The notes below the pieces were generated by a model. The model worked only from the letters and a program-made list of their open reading frames with translations. It was not told where the DNA came from and ran no database searches. A stretch of 64,000 nucleotides of DNA from Phocoena phocoena (lineage: Eukaryota; Chordata; Mammalia; Artiodactyla; Phocoenidae): positions 67,231,306-67,295,305 of the forward strand of contig NC_089236.1 of assembly GCF_963924675.1 (NCBI RefSeq), written 5' to 3'. The first letter of the stretch is position 1. Each line of letters begins with the position of its first letter. A program made the translations under genes and the position numbers. Positions 21,690 to 32,378 of this stretch are shown piece after piece.

Positions 21690-23750
21690 AAAGATATAAC
21701 AATTATAAATGTATAATGCACCTTATAACAGAAACCCAAAGGCTTGAAGCAGAAGCTAACAGAATTGAAAGGAGAAATAGACAATTAAAGAAGTAATAGT
21801 TGGAGATTTCAACACTCCACTTCAATAATTGATATAACAAGTAACTCAACAGAAAATCAGCAAGGGTATAAAAGACTGAACAACATTATCAACCAATGTT
21901 ACTTAATTGACATTATTGCACATTTCACTCAAGGACTGCAGAATACACATTTTTAGAATGAAATATTCTTCAGAATAGACTATAGGCTGAGCTGTGCAAT
22001 ACTTCTCAGTACATTTTTTAAAAACTAAAGTCATGCAATTGTTGTTTTCTGACCACAAGAAAAATTATATTGGAGATCCACAATAGAAGGGAATCTGTGC
22101 CAAATATTTGGGTATAAATACACTTCTAAATAACCCGTGGGTCAAAGAAGAAACCAAAAGAGGATCAAAAGTTGTTCTGAGTTGAATGAAAACTAAAAAA
22201 AAAAAAAGATGAAAATTATGGAATGCAACTAAAGCAATGCATAGAGGGAAATTTATAACTCTAAATGCTTATGACACCAAAAAAGAGTTTCCAATCCCAA
22301 TAACCTAAGCTTTCACCTTTAAAAAACTAGAAAAGAGCAAACCAAATCCAAAGTAATCAGAAGGAAGGAAATAATAACGATTAGAGCAGAAAATTGTGTT
22401 TACAACTTACCAAAATGGACTCAAGAAGAAATAGAAAATCTTGAGACCAGAACAAGTAAAGAAATCTAATTAGTAACTTAAAATCTTCCCACAAACAAAA
22501 GCCCATGTCCTCTCATGTCTTAATTAGTGCCTTCTATCAAATATTTAAAGAAGAAATATCAGTTTTTATAAACTGAGAAAATGGATGAAGAGGGAAGACT
22601 TCTCATTTTTTTTTTCGGGCCAGAATCACCCTGATACCAAAGCCATATAAAAACATCACAAGAAAACGACAGACCAACATCCTTTGTAAAGTTAGATGCA
22701 CACTGGGCTTCCCTGGTGGCGCAGTGGTTGAGAGTCTGCCTGCCGACGCAGGGGACACAGGTTCATGCCCCGGTCCGGGAGGATCCCACATGCCGCGGAG
22801 CGCCTGGGCCCGTGAGCCATGGCCGCTGAGCCTGCGCGTCCGGAGCCTGTGCTCCACAACGGGAGAGGCCACAACAGTGAGAGGTCCGCGTACCGCAAAA
22901 AAAAAAAAAAAGATACATGCAAACTCCTTAACAAATATTAACAAAACAAATTCAGCAACGTATAAAAAGGATTATGTACCATGAGCATGTGGGATTTATC
23001 GCAGGAATGCAAAGTTGGTTTTACATCTGAATATCAACCGATGTAATAACCACATAAATAGAATCAACAGCAGAAACCACGTGACCATCTCAATAGACAC
23101 AGAAAGCACATTTGACACATACCTTTCTGGTAGGGATGCACAATGGCACATCTACTTTGAACAACATTTTGACAGTTTCCTAAAAGCTTACTTAACCTTA
23201 TCACACAGCGTTGTAATTCCAAATTCCACTCCTGGAAATCTACACAAGAGTAGTAAAAATATATGTTCACACAAAGAATTGTAAGTGAATGTTCACAGCA
23301 GTATTACTCATAATGGTCCAAAACTGGAAACAATTAAAATGCCTGTGAATTTCAAAATGTGGTGTAGCCATATAATTGCCATTCAGCAATAAAAAAGGAA
23401 CAAAATACCAATACATACTACAGCATGAATGAACCACAAAATCATTATCCTAAGTGAAAGAAACCGCACAAAAAAACAAATCTCTATATTCTTTGATTCC
23501 ATTTATATAAGATGTCCAGAAAAGGCAAATGTATTGAGACAGATACTGCATCAGTGGTTGCCTGTGTTTGGGGGTTAAAGCAGGATTGAGTGCAAACAGG
23601 CTCAAGGGAATTTTTTAGAGTTATGGAAATGGTCTAAAACTGCCTTGTGGTGATAATTGCCAACTGTATAAATGTATAAAAAATCATTTAATTCTACATA
23701 TGCACTGGGTGAATTTTATAGCATGTAAAAATACCTTAATAAAACTGAGT
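21690..23750 (+). mobile_element. Old L1 LINE, sense, with internal deletion and nested SINE
   Basis: ORF2 remnants in sense: 'GTTGGAGATTTCAACACTCCACTTC' near 21799, 'GGAATGCAACTAAAGCAATGCATAGAGGGAAATTTATAACTCTAAATGC' near 22220, and 'TTATGTACCATGAGCATGTGGGATTTATCGCAGGAATGCAAAG' near 22973. It jumps from 'AATAGACACAGAAAGCACATTTGACA' (about 23091-23117) straight to 3'-UTR-like 'AATTCCACTCCTGGAAATCTACAC...TATATGTTCACACAAAGAATTGTAAGTG' sequence, so most of the RT and C-terminal part is deleted. The 3' end is near 23750. A SINE sits at 22705-22909. All frames are broken. Confidence 0.85.
22694..22925 (+). mobile_element. CHR-type SINE nested in L1 ORF2
   Basis: Sense compact copy, body about 22705-22897, then about 15 A. 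B box region GGTTCATGCCC. The flanks AGATGCACACT (22694-22704) and AGATACATGCAAACT (about 22911-22925) are diverged copies of the same L1 target. It differs from other copies at several CpG sites (GCAGGGGACACAGG), consistent with age. Confidence 0.9.
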
Positions 23751-24335
23751 AAAAAAGAAGTGTCAGCATTCTCATTTGTAAACAAATGGATATACACAAC
23801 ATTCCTTGTGTGTGTAAGAAATGAAGCAATTCATAGAAACTGCTTTACACAGTGCTTGACGGAGTTAACAGTGAATCAATGTTGTCATCACCATCATCAT
23901 CATCTTTACGCTGAGTCTAACCATCTGTCTTCAAGACCCTAGTTGCCGAGCCATGCATCAGGAAATGCCACCCGAGTCAGTGTAGATTGGTAAGGCTAAG
24001 CATTCATGATCTAACTTTGGCTGAATGCTTGATGCCTTCTGGCAGCTCTGGACTCTCATTTATTACCTTCTTCCGTTCTCTTCACTAAGCTCTTCAGAAC
24101 CCCATCTCCTTTCAGTCACTCATTCTCACATGTAAATACCACCCTCTACCGAGTAGAATGTCTATGAAGGGATCTCCTTTGAAAATATTTCTGCATCTGC
24201 AATGATCTTACAGTTGTCTTTCCTATCACAGTGTCAGAACTGTTCCTCCTCCTTTTCTCGGGCAGCTCTTGCTTCTGTGCCCTGGATCAAGTTCTTTGAA
24301 ATCCTCAGGGATCTTATTAACATTCTGTCATTAAC
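23751..24335. other. Unique sequence
   Basis: A small CAT/ATC repeat lies at 23887-23902. No gene or other repeat recognised. Confidence 0.45.
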
Positions 24336-24467
24336 AAATAAAACCAGGGAGATCTCTGGCGGCCTAGTGGTTAGGATTCTGGGCTTTCATCGCTGTGGCC
24401 TGGGTTCAGTCCCTGATCAGGGAACTGAGATTCTGCAAGCCGTGAAGCACGGCCGTAAATAAAACCA
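24336..24467 (+). mobile_element. Short tRNA-derived SINE with perfect TSD
   Basis: A 110-bp element (24347-24456): GGGAGATCTCTGGCGGCCTAG..., with GGTTCAGTCCC as the B box, ending in CACGGCCGT with almost no A tail. An exact 11-bp duplication AAATAAAACCA lies at 24336-24346 and 24457-24467. It resembles the short, older tRNA-Glu SINEs of Cetartiodactyla rather than the compact CHR form. Confidence 0.9.
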
Positions 24468-24519
24468 AACAAAACTATTTGCCAACCCAAAACTCTTTTT
24501 CAGTCTTCACTTATCATTA

Positions 24520-24895
24520 ATTGATGTATCCAACAAATTTTTATTGAATGCCTGCATTGTGTCAGGTACCCTCCTAGGGATGGGAGACATGATGGTCGGA
24601 AAGAAAGAAATGGCCCCTGCTTGAGCTTACGGTCTAGTAGAGAAACAGTAGTTAAAAATAATTGGGAGATGAATTAACAACTTTAATTATTAATTAATAC
24701 AACCAAGGAAAAATGAGAGAATACTAAGAGAACATGGAATAGAAGCTCCAGGCATAGTTTACTGAAAAAGTTGTATTTAAAATGAATTGTAAAGGATGAA
24801 TAGGATTTAACAGGCAGTTGAAGATTTAGGAGAGGGGAGTGGAGAAAGAATTCCCAGCAGAGAAATGTACAGATATCTTGAGGCCAAATATATGA
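24520..24895 (-). repeat. L2 3' region, antisense
   Basis: Reverse L2: 'CCAACAAATTTTTATTGAATGCCTGCATTGTGTCAGGTACC' at about 24530, 'GGCCCCTGCTTGAGCTTACGGTCTAGTAGAG', then 'AAAGGATGAATAGGATTTAACAGGCAG...AGGAGAGGGGAGTGG...AATTCCCAGCAGAGAAATGTACAG'. One of the longer L2 copies here. Confidence 0.8.
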
Positions 24896-24990
24896 GTATT
24901 GCTTGGCTTTGGGACTAGACAGGCCTGATGTGAATCCCAGTTCTGCCACTGACTTTATGCCATGGTATGGTTATGAGCATTAAGTGATAG
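24895..24990 (+). repeat. MIR fragment, sense
   Basis: 'GGCTTTGGGACTAGACAGGCCTGATGTGAATCCCAGTTCTGCCACTGACTTTATGCC' at about 24904-24960 is the MIR head in sense. Confidence 0.75.
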
Positions 24991-25059
24991 GACCGTTCTG
25001 AAGATCCAGGAGTCCAGGATAGTCTTTCTATTCTGCATGGATAGTTTAATGCTTAACAG

Positions 25060-25205
25060 ACAGTCTCTTATTTAGTCCTCACATTGTTCTAGGTATTATT
25101 TCCTTCGCTTTGAAATGTGGGATCAGAGATTGATAGGGCTTGAATCACTCAAGGACACCGACTAGTAAGTGTTAAGACATTTTAAACTCAGTCTTTTGAA
25201 TAAGT
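25060..25205 (-). repeat. MIR fragment, antisense
   Basis: 'TATTTAGTCCTCACATTGTTCTAGGTATTATTTCC' followed by 'TTGAATCACTCAAGGACACCGACTAGTAAGTG' is the reverse MIR core with the antisense head. Confidence 0.65.
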
Positions 25206-26989
25206 TATGATAATGTGATATAGCAGGTACTCAATGTTATTTCTTTTCTTCCTATTCCTTTCTTTCACACTTTCCTTTGATCTGACAGGGCTATCATCAA
25301 TTCATTGGACTAGATCACATGCATGCTGATTCTTTTTTCTGGTGTGCCTTTCTTTCCAGTATTTTTGCTAAATTAAGATTTTAATACTGTTAAAATAGAG
25401 CTATGGTTAATTTTCAAAGGGCTGAAGATATTTTCATTTTTTCTTTACCATCGCTGTTATTTAATACCACAGTTATAATGTTATGGCAATGTTTTTAGCT
25501 TCAGCTTCCTTATTTCTAATATAAGGGATTTGAACTATATAATAACTATGGTCGTTTCCATTTCTAACAGTCTGTGGATGCATACTTCTGGTCTTTCTGT
25601 GTAACTTAATTTTCAAAATTTTACTTTTTATCATGTAGTAGCTATATTTTATGCCTTCATGAAAATAAGTAAATGAAAGTCATTTCATCCTGTTTCAAGG
25701 TATGTCATTTGTAGATAGGACACTGCATCTACTTTGGTTGCTTTTTTATGTAGAATAAACTTATGAGTCAAAATTCACACTCTAAGACATTTAAATTGTC
25801 TTAACGTTTATATCAATACATTTTAATTATATAATGTCACCTATGATAACTTACACCACTGTATTTGCCAATTTTTTTGTTATGTAGGATGTCACCTAAT
25901 CATGGAATCAAAAATGTCTTTCTCATGCTAAGATGGTCTTTTAAACCACGATAAACACCAAATTCCCACTTTTATTTATGATACTCATAAAATAGTATGA
26001 CTAGGGATTGTGCATAAAGTAATTTGTATTTTGCTAAAGGCAAAATCTATCAATCGTATTGAATATGAAGTAAAAGTACATTTGTAAGGCAATATTTAAA
26101 CAGAGGAATAGATAATGGAAAGTAGCAGACAACTTCAGGTAGATTTTTCTATTCTCTTAATATCTAACTTTAACTTGTCATAAAATCTTCTGAAAGGGTC
26201 AGCATCCAATTAAACTCTTGTACTAAATGCTGAATACAGAAGCAGTTGCTTCTTTATGCCTTTCCAGAAAATATGCCTTCTGGAAATTTCTATAATGCAT
26301 GTCAACTTTTTGAGGATAAAAAAAGCACATTTGTTATCCTAGTTCAGAGAGAATTGCTTGCCATTAGGTGGGTTGGAACGTAAATTTTACTCATTTCTGT
26401 CAGCTAGTGTGTCAGCTTCCTAAACTCCATCTCCATCTGCCCCTCCAGTAGAAGCCGAACATCATTTTTTTTGCCTTCCACCAAAATGATAATGACTCGT
26501 AAATGTAAACTGCATTGAAATCACATGTGTGGAAATGTTTATTAACTTTTCTTTCTTTTTTTTTTTTTTTTTTAGGAGTAGAGAAATCAGATGGGTTATC
26601 TTGGTTAAGCAACAGGATTAAAAAAAAATCCCATCCAAACTCATTTGCTTTTTTTCTTACAATGGTGTAAACATATTATTTACTTTTAACTTTTTTTCTG
26701 TTTGTGCCTTCTCTCTCTCTTTCAAGAATTATATATGCAATTGGCTGTCAGGGCTTTAAGACATAATAGCGTCACAGAAGAGGTACTTACTCTGCCTTCC
26801 TCTAAGACGGGGTGGGGTGTGAGACCAGCCACCTGCATGTTTCCTTGTGCCAGGATTCTTGTCTCTAAGCCCAGAAGTCACATTTTAGCACCACAGACTG
26901 TGACTTTAGGGAAAAGCCTTTAATAAAAATAGCTGTGGTTTCCAAAGTATCTACAGTTTTTGTTTTTTCCCAGTGTTCACCAAGACTTT
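25206..26989. other. AT-rich unique sequence; T run; one splice-like block
   Basis: No gene supported. A T run of about 18 lies at 26556-26573. At 26684-26726 a strong pyrimidine tract ends in AAG, followed by 56 bp open in one frame and a GT at 26783. This splice-like arrangement is discussed as a finding and is not called as an exon. Confidence 0.4.
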
Positions 26990-27175
26990 ACTATTTGCCA
27001 AGCTCTATTTTAAGCTATTTATAGGTATTAACTCATCTGAATTTTTACAGGAACCTTTAAGATAGATACTGTTATGATGCCCATTTTGTAGATGAGAAAA
27101 CCGAGGCAGGAGAGAGGTAAAGCCGGTATCTGAACTCAGGAAGTCTGGACCAGTGGAGACTACCCTCTTAATCAC
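26990..27175 (-). repeat. MIR SINE, antisense
   Basis: Nearly the whole element in reverse: 'CTATTTATAGGTATTAACTCATCTGAATTTTTACAGGAACC', 'CCCATTTTGTAGATGAGAAAACCGAGGC' at about 27081, then the head 'TATCTGAACTCAGGAAGTCTGGACC'. Confidence 0.85.
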
Positions 27176-27179
27176 GATA

Positions 27180-27320
27180 TGATTTTATCTTTTAGCATAC
27201 TGTCTTATTCAGTCCTGATCAGTCAGGCTGAGAAAACAGATGTTCAGAAAGTTTAGCTAGTGTCCTCCAGTGTACACAACTAAAGCAACTAACAAGTGGT
27301 AAAGCAAGGCCTGGCTGCTG
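27180..27320 (-). repeat. Second MIR fragment, antisense
   Basis: 'GGCTGAGAAAACAGATGTTCAGAAAGTTTAGCTAGTGTCCTCCAGTGTACACAACTAAAGCAACTAACAAGTGGTAAAGCAAGG' follows the reversed MIR order right after the first copy. Confidence 0.6.
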
Positions 27321-28310
27321 CCAACGCACATGCTCAGAATGCCCTGTGGTGTCAGAAGATCCCCCTACCTGCCCTTTCCCTACAAGGCATTGATCTACTG
27401 AAGGGGGCGAGGCAGGAAAACCTCATGGCGCTGCTGCTGCATTCCACCCATTCCTGGCAAAATCCTGTCAGGACTGGCCGGAGAGCACTTCCTGTACTTC
27501 TGTGCCACACCAGTTCTAGGGGAAGAAAAGAAAACATAGTGGAGGCAGCTAAGCACACCATTACAAACCCTCTTTTTTTTTTTTTTTTTTTTTTAGCTAC
27601 ATTTGGTATAATGCATATTTACCTTGTTCATCTAGCTTTTTCCAGGGGGAAAAAAAAAGGCAATGTGGTTTTCTTATAAAGATATGAGATACTGGTACGT
27701 TAGTCTTACATTTACCCTCGAGGATAAGAATTCTTGCTGATAAGAAGTGAGCTATAAAATATGGATACCATGTCTCAAGTATTTAAGGATAAAGCGATAA
27801 ACAGGCAGATGGGGCCATTAATGAACATTAATTGCTTTAAATTAGGTTTCATTGTGCAGTGGGTAAATTGGAAGGTACACATTTGCATTGGTAATAGAAA
27901 ATTAATTTAAATGCTTCAGGAAGCAAAATATCACCTGATGTGCTAAAACCTGTTATGTGCAGTAGACTTCAAAGGAAACTTGAAGGGCATTATGTATTAA
28001 AATAAATAAAATAAAATAAGCTATGCTGGAGGCATACATATGTGAATACCTCCTTGGGTGTAAACCCTGTATGGCTACTGAGTTTGCCTAGGCCAAGAAA
28101 GCTCCAGATGGGGACTTGGAGGGATAACGTGTCTCCCTTTTCTAGTGGCCCATTTCTAGCCAGGACCCATCTGGGATCACATCCAGAAAGCCCTCTCTCA
28201 TGCCTCTCTTACTCTCCAGCGGTAGTTTAAGCCTATATCTTCTTATTCCGTTTCTGAAGAGTTGGTAACCAGAGGACATGCATGATTTGCTCTACTTGGA
28301 TAGAAGTAAC
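27321..28310. other. Unique sequence with a 23-base T run
   Basis: No gene recognised. The T run lies at 27572-27594 and an AAATA repeat near 28000-28018. The frame at 27296-27679 partly translates MIR and the T run and is not credible. Confidence 0.45.
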
Positions 28311-28450
28311 CTTTTGTCACTTAAAAAAAGTGTCACTTTAGAAACACTTAATTTGTCACTTTAAGAACACTTTAAAAACTTTTTTAAAAGTTTTTAAAAA
28401 GTTTAAAAACTTTTTTAAGTGTCACTTTAAAAACACTTAAAAAAATGATA
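28311..28450. repeat. AT-rich block of overlapping inverted and direct repeats
   Basis: The units 'GTGTCACTTTA(G/A)AAACACTTAA' (about 28330-28351 and 28418-28440) and 'GTCACTTTAAGAACACTTTAAAAACTTTTTTAAAAG' repeat in direct orientation. Each contains self-complementary halves (AAGTGT/ACACTT, AAAACTTTTTT/AAAAAAGTTTT-like). The whole block can fold into several alternative hairpins. Confidence 0.8.
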
Positions 28451-28689
28451 TTCATATCACTATTTTGTTCTGGATCCTGCCCTGAAAGTGATATTATTTT
28501 AAAAATATAAAAATTCTCTAATAAGAGAGGTACATAATAAAGACCTTTCATTTTAAGACAAAAGTAGTAGGAAATTATCATCGTAGCCGTTCTATTGACT
28601 CAGCCAGTGGTGCTGCAGTAACTTAAGATAAGGGGAGTGGAGTGGGGCTGGGAGGAGGGATAGAAATTTGAGCCTTAAGTGTCATAGAG

Positions 28690-29395
28690 TACACCAATGT
28701 GGGGTTGGGAAGACAAATTGAGGCTAGAGATTTAAATTTGAGAGCCATCACTTTAGGGATTATTTTCAAAGCTATGGGATTGTATGAGATCAACTAAGGA
28801 GTAAATGTAGCAAGTGAAGTTAATATAGAAAGAACTGAGCCCTTGGGGCACTCTGGCATTTTGAGGTCTGAAAAGAGGGGAATGAGCCAGCAAAGAAGAC
28901 TCAGAAGAAGTGAGGTCAGAGATGAAATAGAAAATATTGGGAGGATGTGGTGTCCTGGAAACCAAATAAAGAAAATGCTTTAAAAACATGGGAGCCGCCA
29001 GCTGTGTTCAATGCTGCTTAGAGGCTGAGCAAAAAGACGTCCTTGTTGACCCTGGCAAAGTCATTTTTAGCGGTGTAATAGGGACAAGGTCTATTTGAGG
29101 TAAATTCAAAAGAGAATGGTAGATGAAAAGCCAAATTAGTGAATATAGACATCTTTTTCCAGGAGTTTAATATAAAGAGGAACAGAGAACTGGGTGATAG
29201 CAGAGGGCACAGTGATATCAAGAGTACATTTTTTTTTAAGCAATGAGATCTTACAACAAGACTGTATACTAGTGGAAATAATTCCGTAGAAGAGAGAAAT
29301 GGTGATCCTAGAGAGAAAGGAACTTCCAGACAGGGAATAGTATCCAGTACACAAGTGGAGTATTGATCCTAGATCCATCTAGGGAGAGCTGTCTA
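28690..29395. repeat. Diverged ancient interspersed repeat, family unassigned
   Basis: The order 'GAGAGCCATCA...TATGGGATTGTATGAGATCA...TGAGCCCTTGGGGCACTCTGGCATTTTGAGGTC...GTGTCCTGGAAACCAA...GTGTTCAATGCTGCTTAGAGG...GAGTTTAATATAAAGAGGAACAGAG' follows a repeat I have seen often in eutherian genomes but cannot name with certainty. The minus-strand frames 28753-29378 lie within it and carry no recognisable domain. Confidence 0.5.
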
Positions 29396-30192
29396 TGGTT
29401 GCTGGGTAGAAGTCACATATATGGGTACAGATGGAGGAGGTTTAGAGATTTGGCTCATTAAATAAAATATTGAACTGCTCTATTTCTATATTTGAATCAG
29501 ATTTTTGTTTCAGGTAATCAAATATTTTCTCAAGCCTTTGAATAATCCACTGATGCTTGAAAATCTGTTGTACCAAGTGGGTAAAGAGCAGCTAACAGAA
29601 ATGGAAAATGTCGTGTTGTTTATGCAGCCAAAGATCTTATAAGTGCTTTCTGCTGAGCACAGCTGTCTTCCTTGGGGGTCGACCACTCTTTGACTGTCCC
29701 TCGGCTGGGCCTACTTTACCTGGGAGCAGATCTCTGTTTGCAACAAGAACAGCTATGAACTTCAGGAGCAGTTTACTGAATGCTTAGGGAAAATGAAAGT
29801 ACACCAGCAGAGAGTAGTTTGTAACTTTGAAAAGAAGGGACCCCCTCTCTCCAAATCTGAGAATTTCTACTGGGTCAACTCCTTTTCTGCTTCCACATGG
29901 ATTGACGGCCGGTAGCTCACTTCGTTACTAGGAATACTGCAAGTGTTTTCAGAACGTAAGAGTCCAGGCCCGAATGCCATCATTTCCCCTGTCTCCCAAA
30001 TCCTTTAGAACTCAAATCAGAAGAAGTCTCTTCTCCCTTATGTGTTTCAAGGGCTGCTCGTTGCCTGCACCAGGATTTACCTTCTTCCCAAGATGACTGA
30101 CAATTCCCTTCAACTGAATCTCTGCCTAGCTGCAAGGATGTGTCCTGCATTCATGCCCTTGATAGAACAAGTGACATGACGCAGTTCCCAAG
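29396..30192. other. Unique sequence
   Basis: No gene or repeat recognised. Confidence 0.4.
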
Positions 30193-30262
30193 CGTATTAG
30201 CCTGTTAGAGTTGCCATAACGAAGAACCACAGACTGGGTGATTTAAACAACAGGAATTTACT
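30193..30262 (-). repeat. MaLR (MLT1-like) LTR remnant, antisense
   Basis: 'TATTAGCCTGTTAGAGTTGCCATAACGAAGAACCACAGACTGGGTGATTTAAACAACAGGAATTTACTTCT' is the reversed 3' end of an MLT1-type LTR. The remainder is lost where L1-like sequence begins. Confidence 0.75.
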
Positions 30263-31380
30263 TCTGATGAGTTTTGGTGTTAGTTTTTGTCAATTATTTT
30301 GCTTTGTAGGCACTTTGTGGGCAGTTTCATCTAGAAACTCATGTCCTTTATTACAGGAATATTTTCTTTATTGATTCTTTGAATGTATTTCTCCTATATC
30401 CTACCTATTTTTTTCAAGAATCCCTACTTGTCAATTGTTGACACTCCTAAGTCCTTCTAGGTGAATCCTCCGATTTACTTATATTTTCTCTTGTGTTTTC
30501 TGTTTCTTGAACTTTTTCTTCCAGTTCCTGAGAGATTTCTTCAACTTGTGTCTTCTGATTCTCCTATTAATATTTTACATGTCTGATATTAAAATTTTAA
30601 TATCTAGTATCATGTTCCTCCTTTTTATAGCATCCAATTCTTGTTTCATGATCACGATATTTTCTCATCCCTTAGAATTTTTTCATTTGTTTTTTTTAAA
30701 CTTCTTGTATCATCTCTTTTCCTTCCAAGTGCCTTAAAAATAATGGTCTGCTTTTACCTCCCTCTTTCACATGGGAAGATTTTTTTCAAATGTCTGGATA
30801 TTTGCTCATACTTAATAGTGAGGGAATAAAATTTTATAAGATGATCCCCAAGTGTGTCAGCTTTTTTTGCTGGGTGACTTCCAAGTGTCAATTTCTCTCT
30901 CTTTTTTTGCATATAGGTGGTCCTTTTTCTTAGAGAGAAACCCTCTAACGTCCTCCTGGGGGGGTTGAGCCAGGCTGCTAGCATTGTGGGAGCTGAGTGG
31001 GGAAAGGACCCAGGCTTCTCACCACTCATGAGCAGACTTTCACTGAGTTCCTCCATTTGGCCTGTCTTCCACGGTCCTCAAGTGGACTCACTGTTCCTGA
31101 GTTCACACTCTGATTTCGCCTCAGCAGAAGTAAACAGTCCTTCTTCAAGATGGGGGAGAGCCTTGGAAGCACATGGCTTCCAGTTTTCTGAGCCTGGGTT
31201 CAGAAGTGCTCACTGGTTCATTTCTTCTTGGTCCAGCCTCCATCTCCATCCCTCCCCGAGCCCCACGCACTGTAGACTTCTATTTCAGCTCTGCTTTACA
31301 CATTTTTCTTGATGCCTCTTACTTGATTCTGTCTCCTCTTCCACTCTCGAGAGAAATATCCTTGTGAATTTATGCCCTTT
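30263..31380 (-). repeat. Probable L1 5'-region sequence, antisense
   Basis: T-rich sequence with 'TTTTCTGTTTCTTGAACTTTTTCTTCCAGTTCCTGAGAG' and 'CCCAAGTGTGTCAGCTTTTTTTGCTGGGTGACTTCCAAGTGTC' resembles the reversed 5' half of old L1M elements. Family and limits are uncertain. The 131-residue frame at 30917-31312 has no recognisable domain. Confidence 0.4.
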
Positions 31381-31795
31381 TTTTCTTTTTTAATTTAAAA
31401 AGTCATGATTCAGGAGAAGGCAAATATAAATGCATGGATTCAGCTTACCATGTTTAACCTTAGTGCGAAATAACAGTAAATGTAGCATCCACGTAATCTA
31501 TTCCAGCTTTGGCTGCACCATGCCCAGCCTTTCTTCCAAGGTAAGATGGAGAGAAGTTCAGGCTTGCATGCCTTTACTGCAGGAGTTCAGTTTCCACTCC
31601 TGATCTTTGGGAAGCCAGTGCTTGGACAAGAATGCAAACAAAAGATCAACACACATACACACACACTGGTATAAGTTGAAAATTTAAGTATAAATGTAAT
31701 TCTATAAATTTAGATCTTCCTAAATCTAAAGCTAAATCCAGATTTGAGAAAATCAAGAACAGTATTTTCTAATTTTGAGGGGGAATAATTCATCA

Positions 31796-31803
<8 letters not shown>

Positions 31804-31832
<29 letters not shown>
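31804..31832. repeat. (TA)n microsatellite
   Basis: About 14 uninterrupted TA units, followed by TATTATAAATAAATATTATATATATT. Confidence 0.95.
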
Positions 31833-31834
<2 letters not shown>

Positions 31835-31973
31835 TATTATAAATAAATATTATATATATTCTCTATACTCAATTTCCAATACTAAAGGATACATTTTTAT
31901 TTCATTCTAAAAAAAGGGCATTTGGGTTATTTCACAGAGTATAAGTCTTCCTCACTGAGTATAGGTCTTCCTT

Positions 31974-32378
31974 TGTATTAATTTGCTAGGGCTGCTGTAA
32001 TAAAGTACTACAGACTGGGTGGCTTAAATGACAGAAATTTATTTCCTCACAATTGTAGAGGCTAGAAATCTAAGACCAAGGTGTTGGTAAGGTTAGTTCC
32101 TTCAGAGAACTATAAGGAAATGGATCTATTCCAGGCCTCTCTCCTTGGCTTGTAGATGGCCATCTTCTCCTTTTGTTTTCACATCATCTCCCCTCTGTTT
32201 GTGTCTGTGTTCTAATTTCCTAGAAGGACAACAGTAATGTTGGATTAGAGTGCAACTCATTATACTTTAATTACCTCTTTAAAGACTCTTATCTCCAAAG
32301 TATAGTCACATTCTTAGCTACTGGGGGTTAGGCATTCAAATTCTGAACTTTTGGGGGGACAGAATTCAACTCTTAACA
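31974..32378 (-). mobile_element. MaLR (MLT1-like) solo LTR, antisense
   Basis: A near-complete LTR of about 405 bp in reverse, from TGTATTAATTTGCTAGGGCTGC on the left to AACTCTTAACA on the right (TG...CA ends). Recognisable blocks: 'ACTACAGACTGGGTGGCTTAAATGACAGAAATTTATTTCCTCACA', 'GTCACATTCTTAGCTACTGGGGGTTAGG' and 'TTTTGGGGGGACAGAATTCAA'. No internal retroviral sequence is adjacent, so it is a solo LTR or a fragment. Confidence 0.8.

Noticed and set aside
26556..26573. T runs here and at 27572-27594 as tails of antisense retrocopies
   Set aside because: No recognisable element body or target-site duplication beside them.
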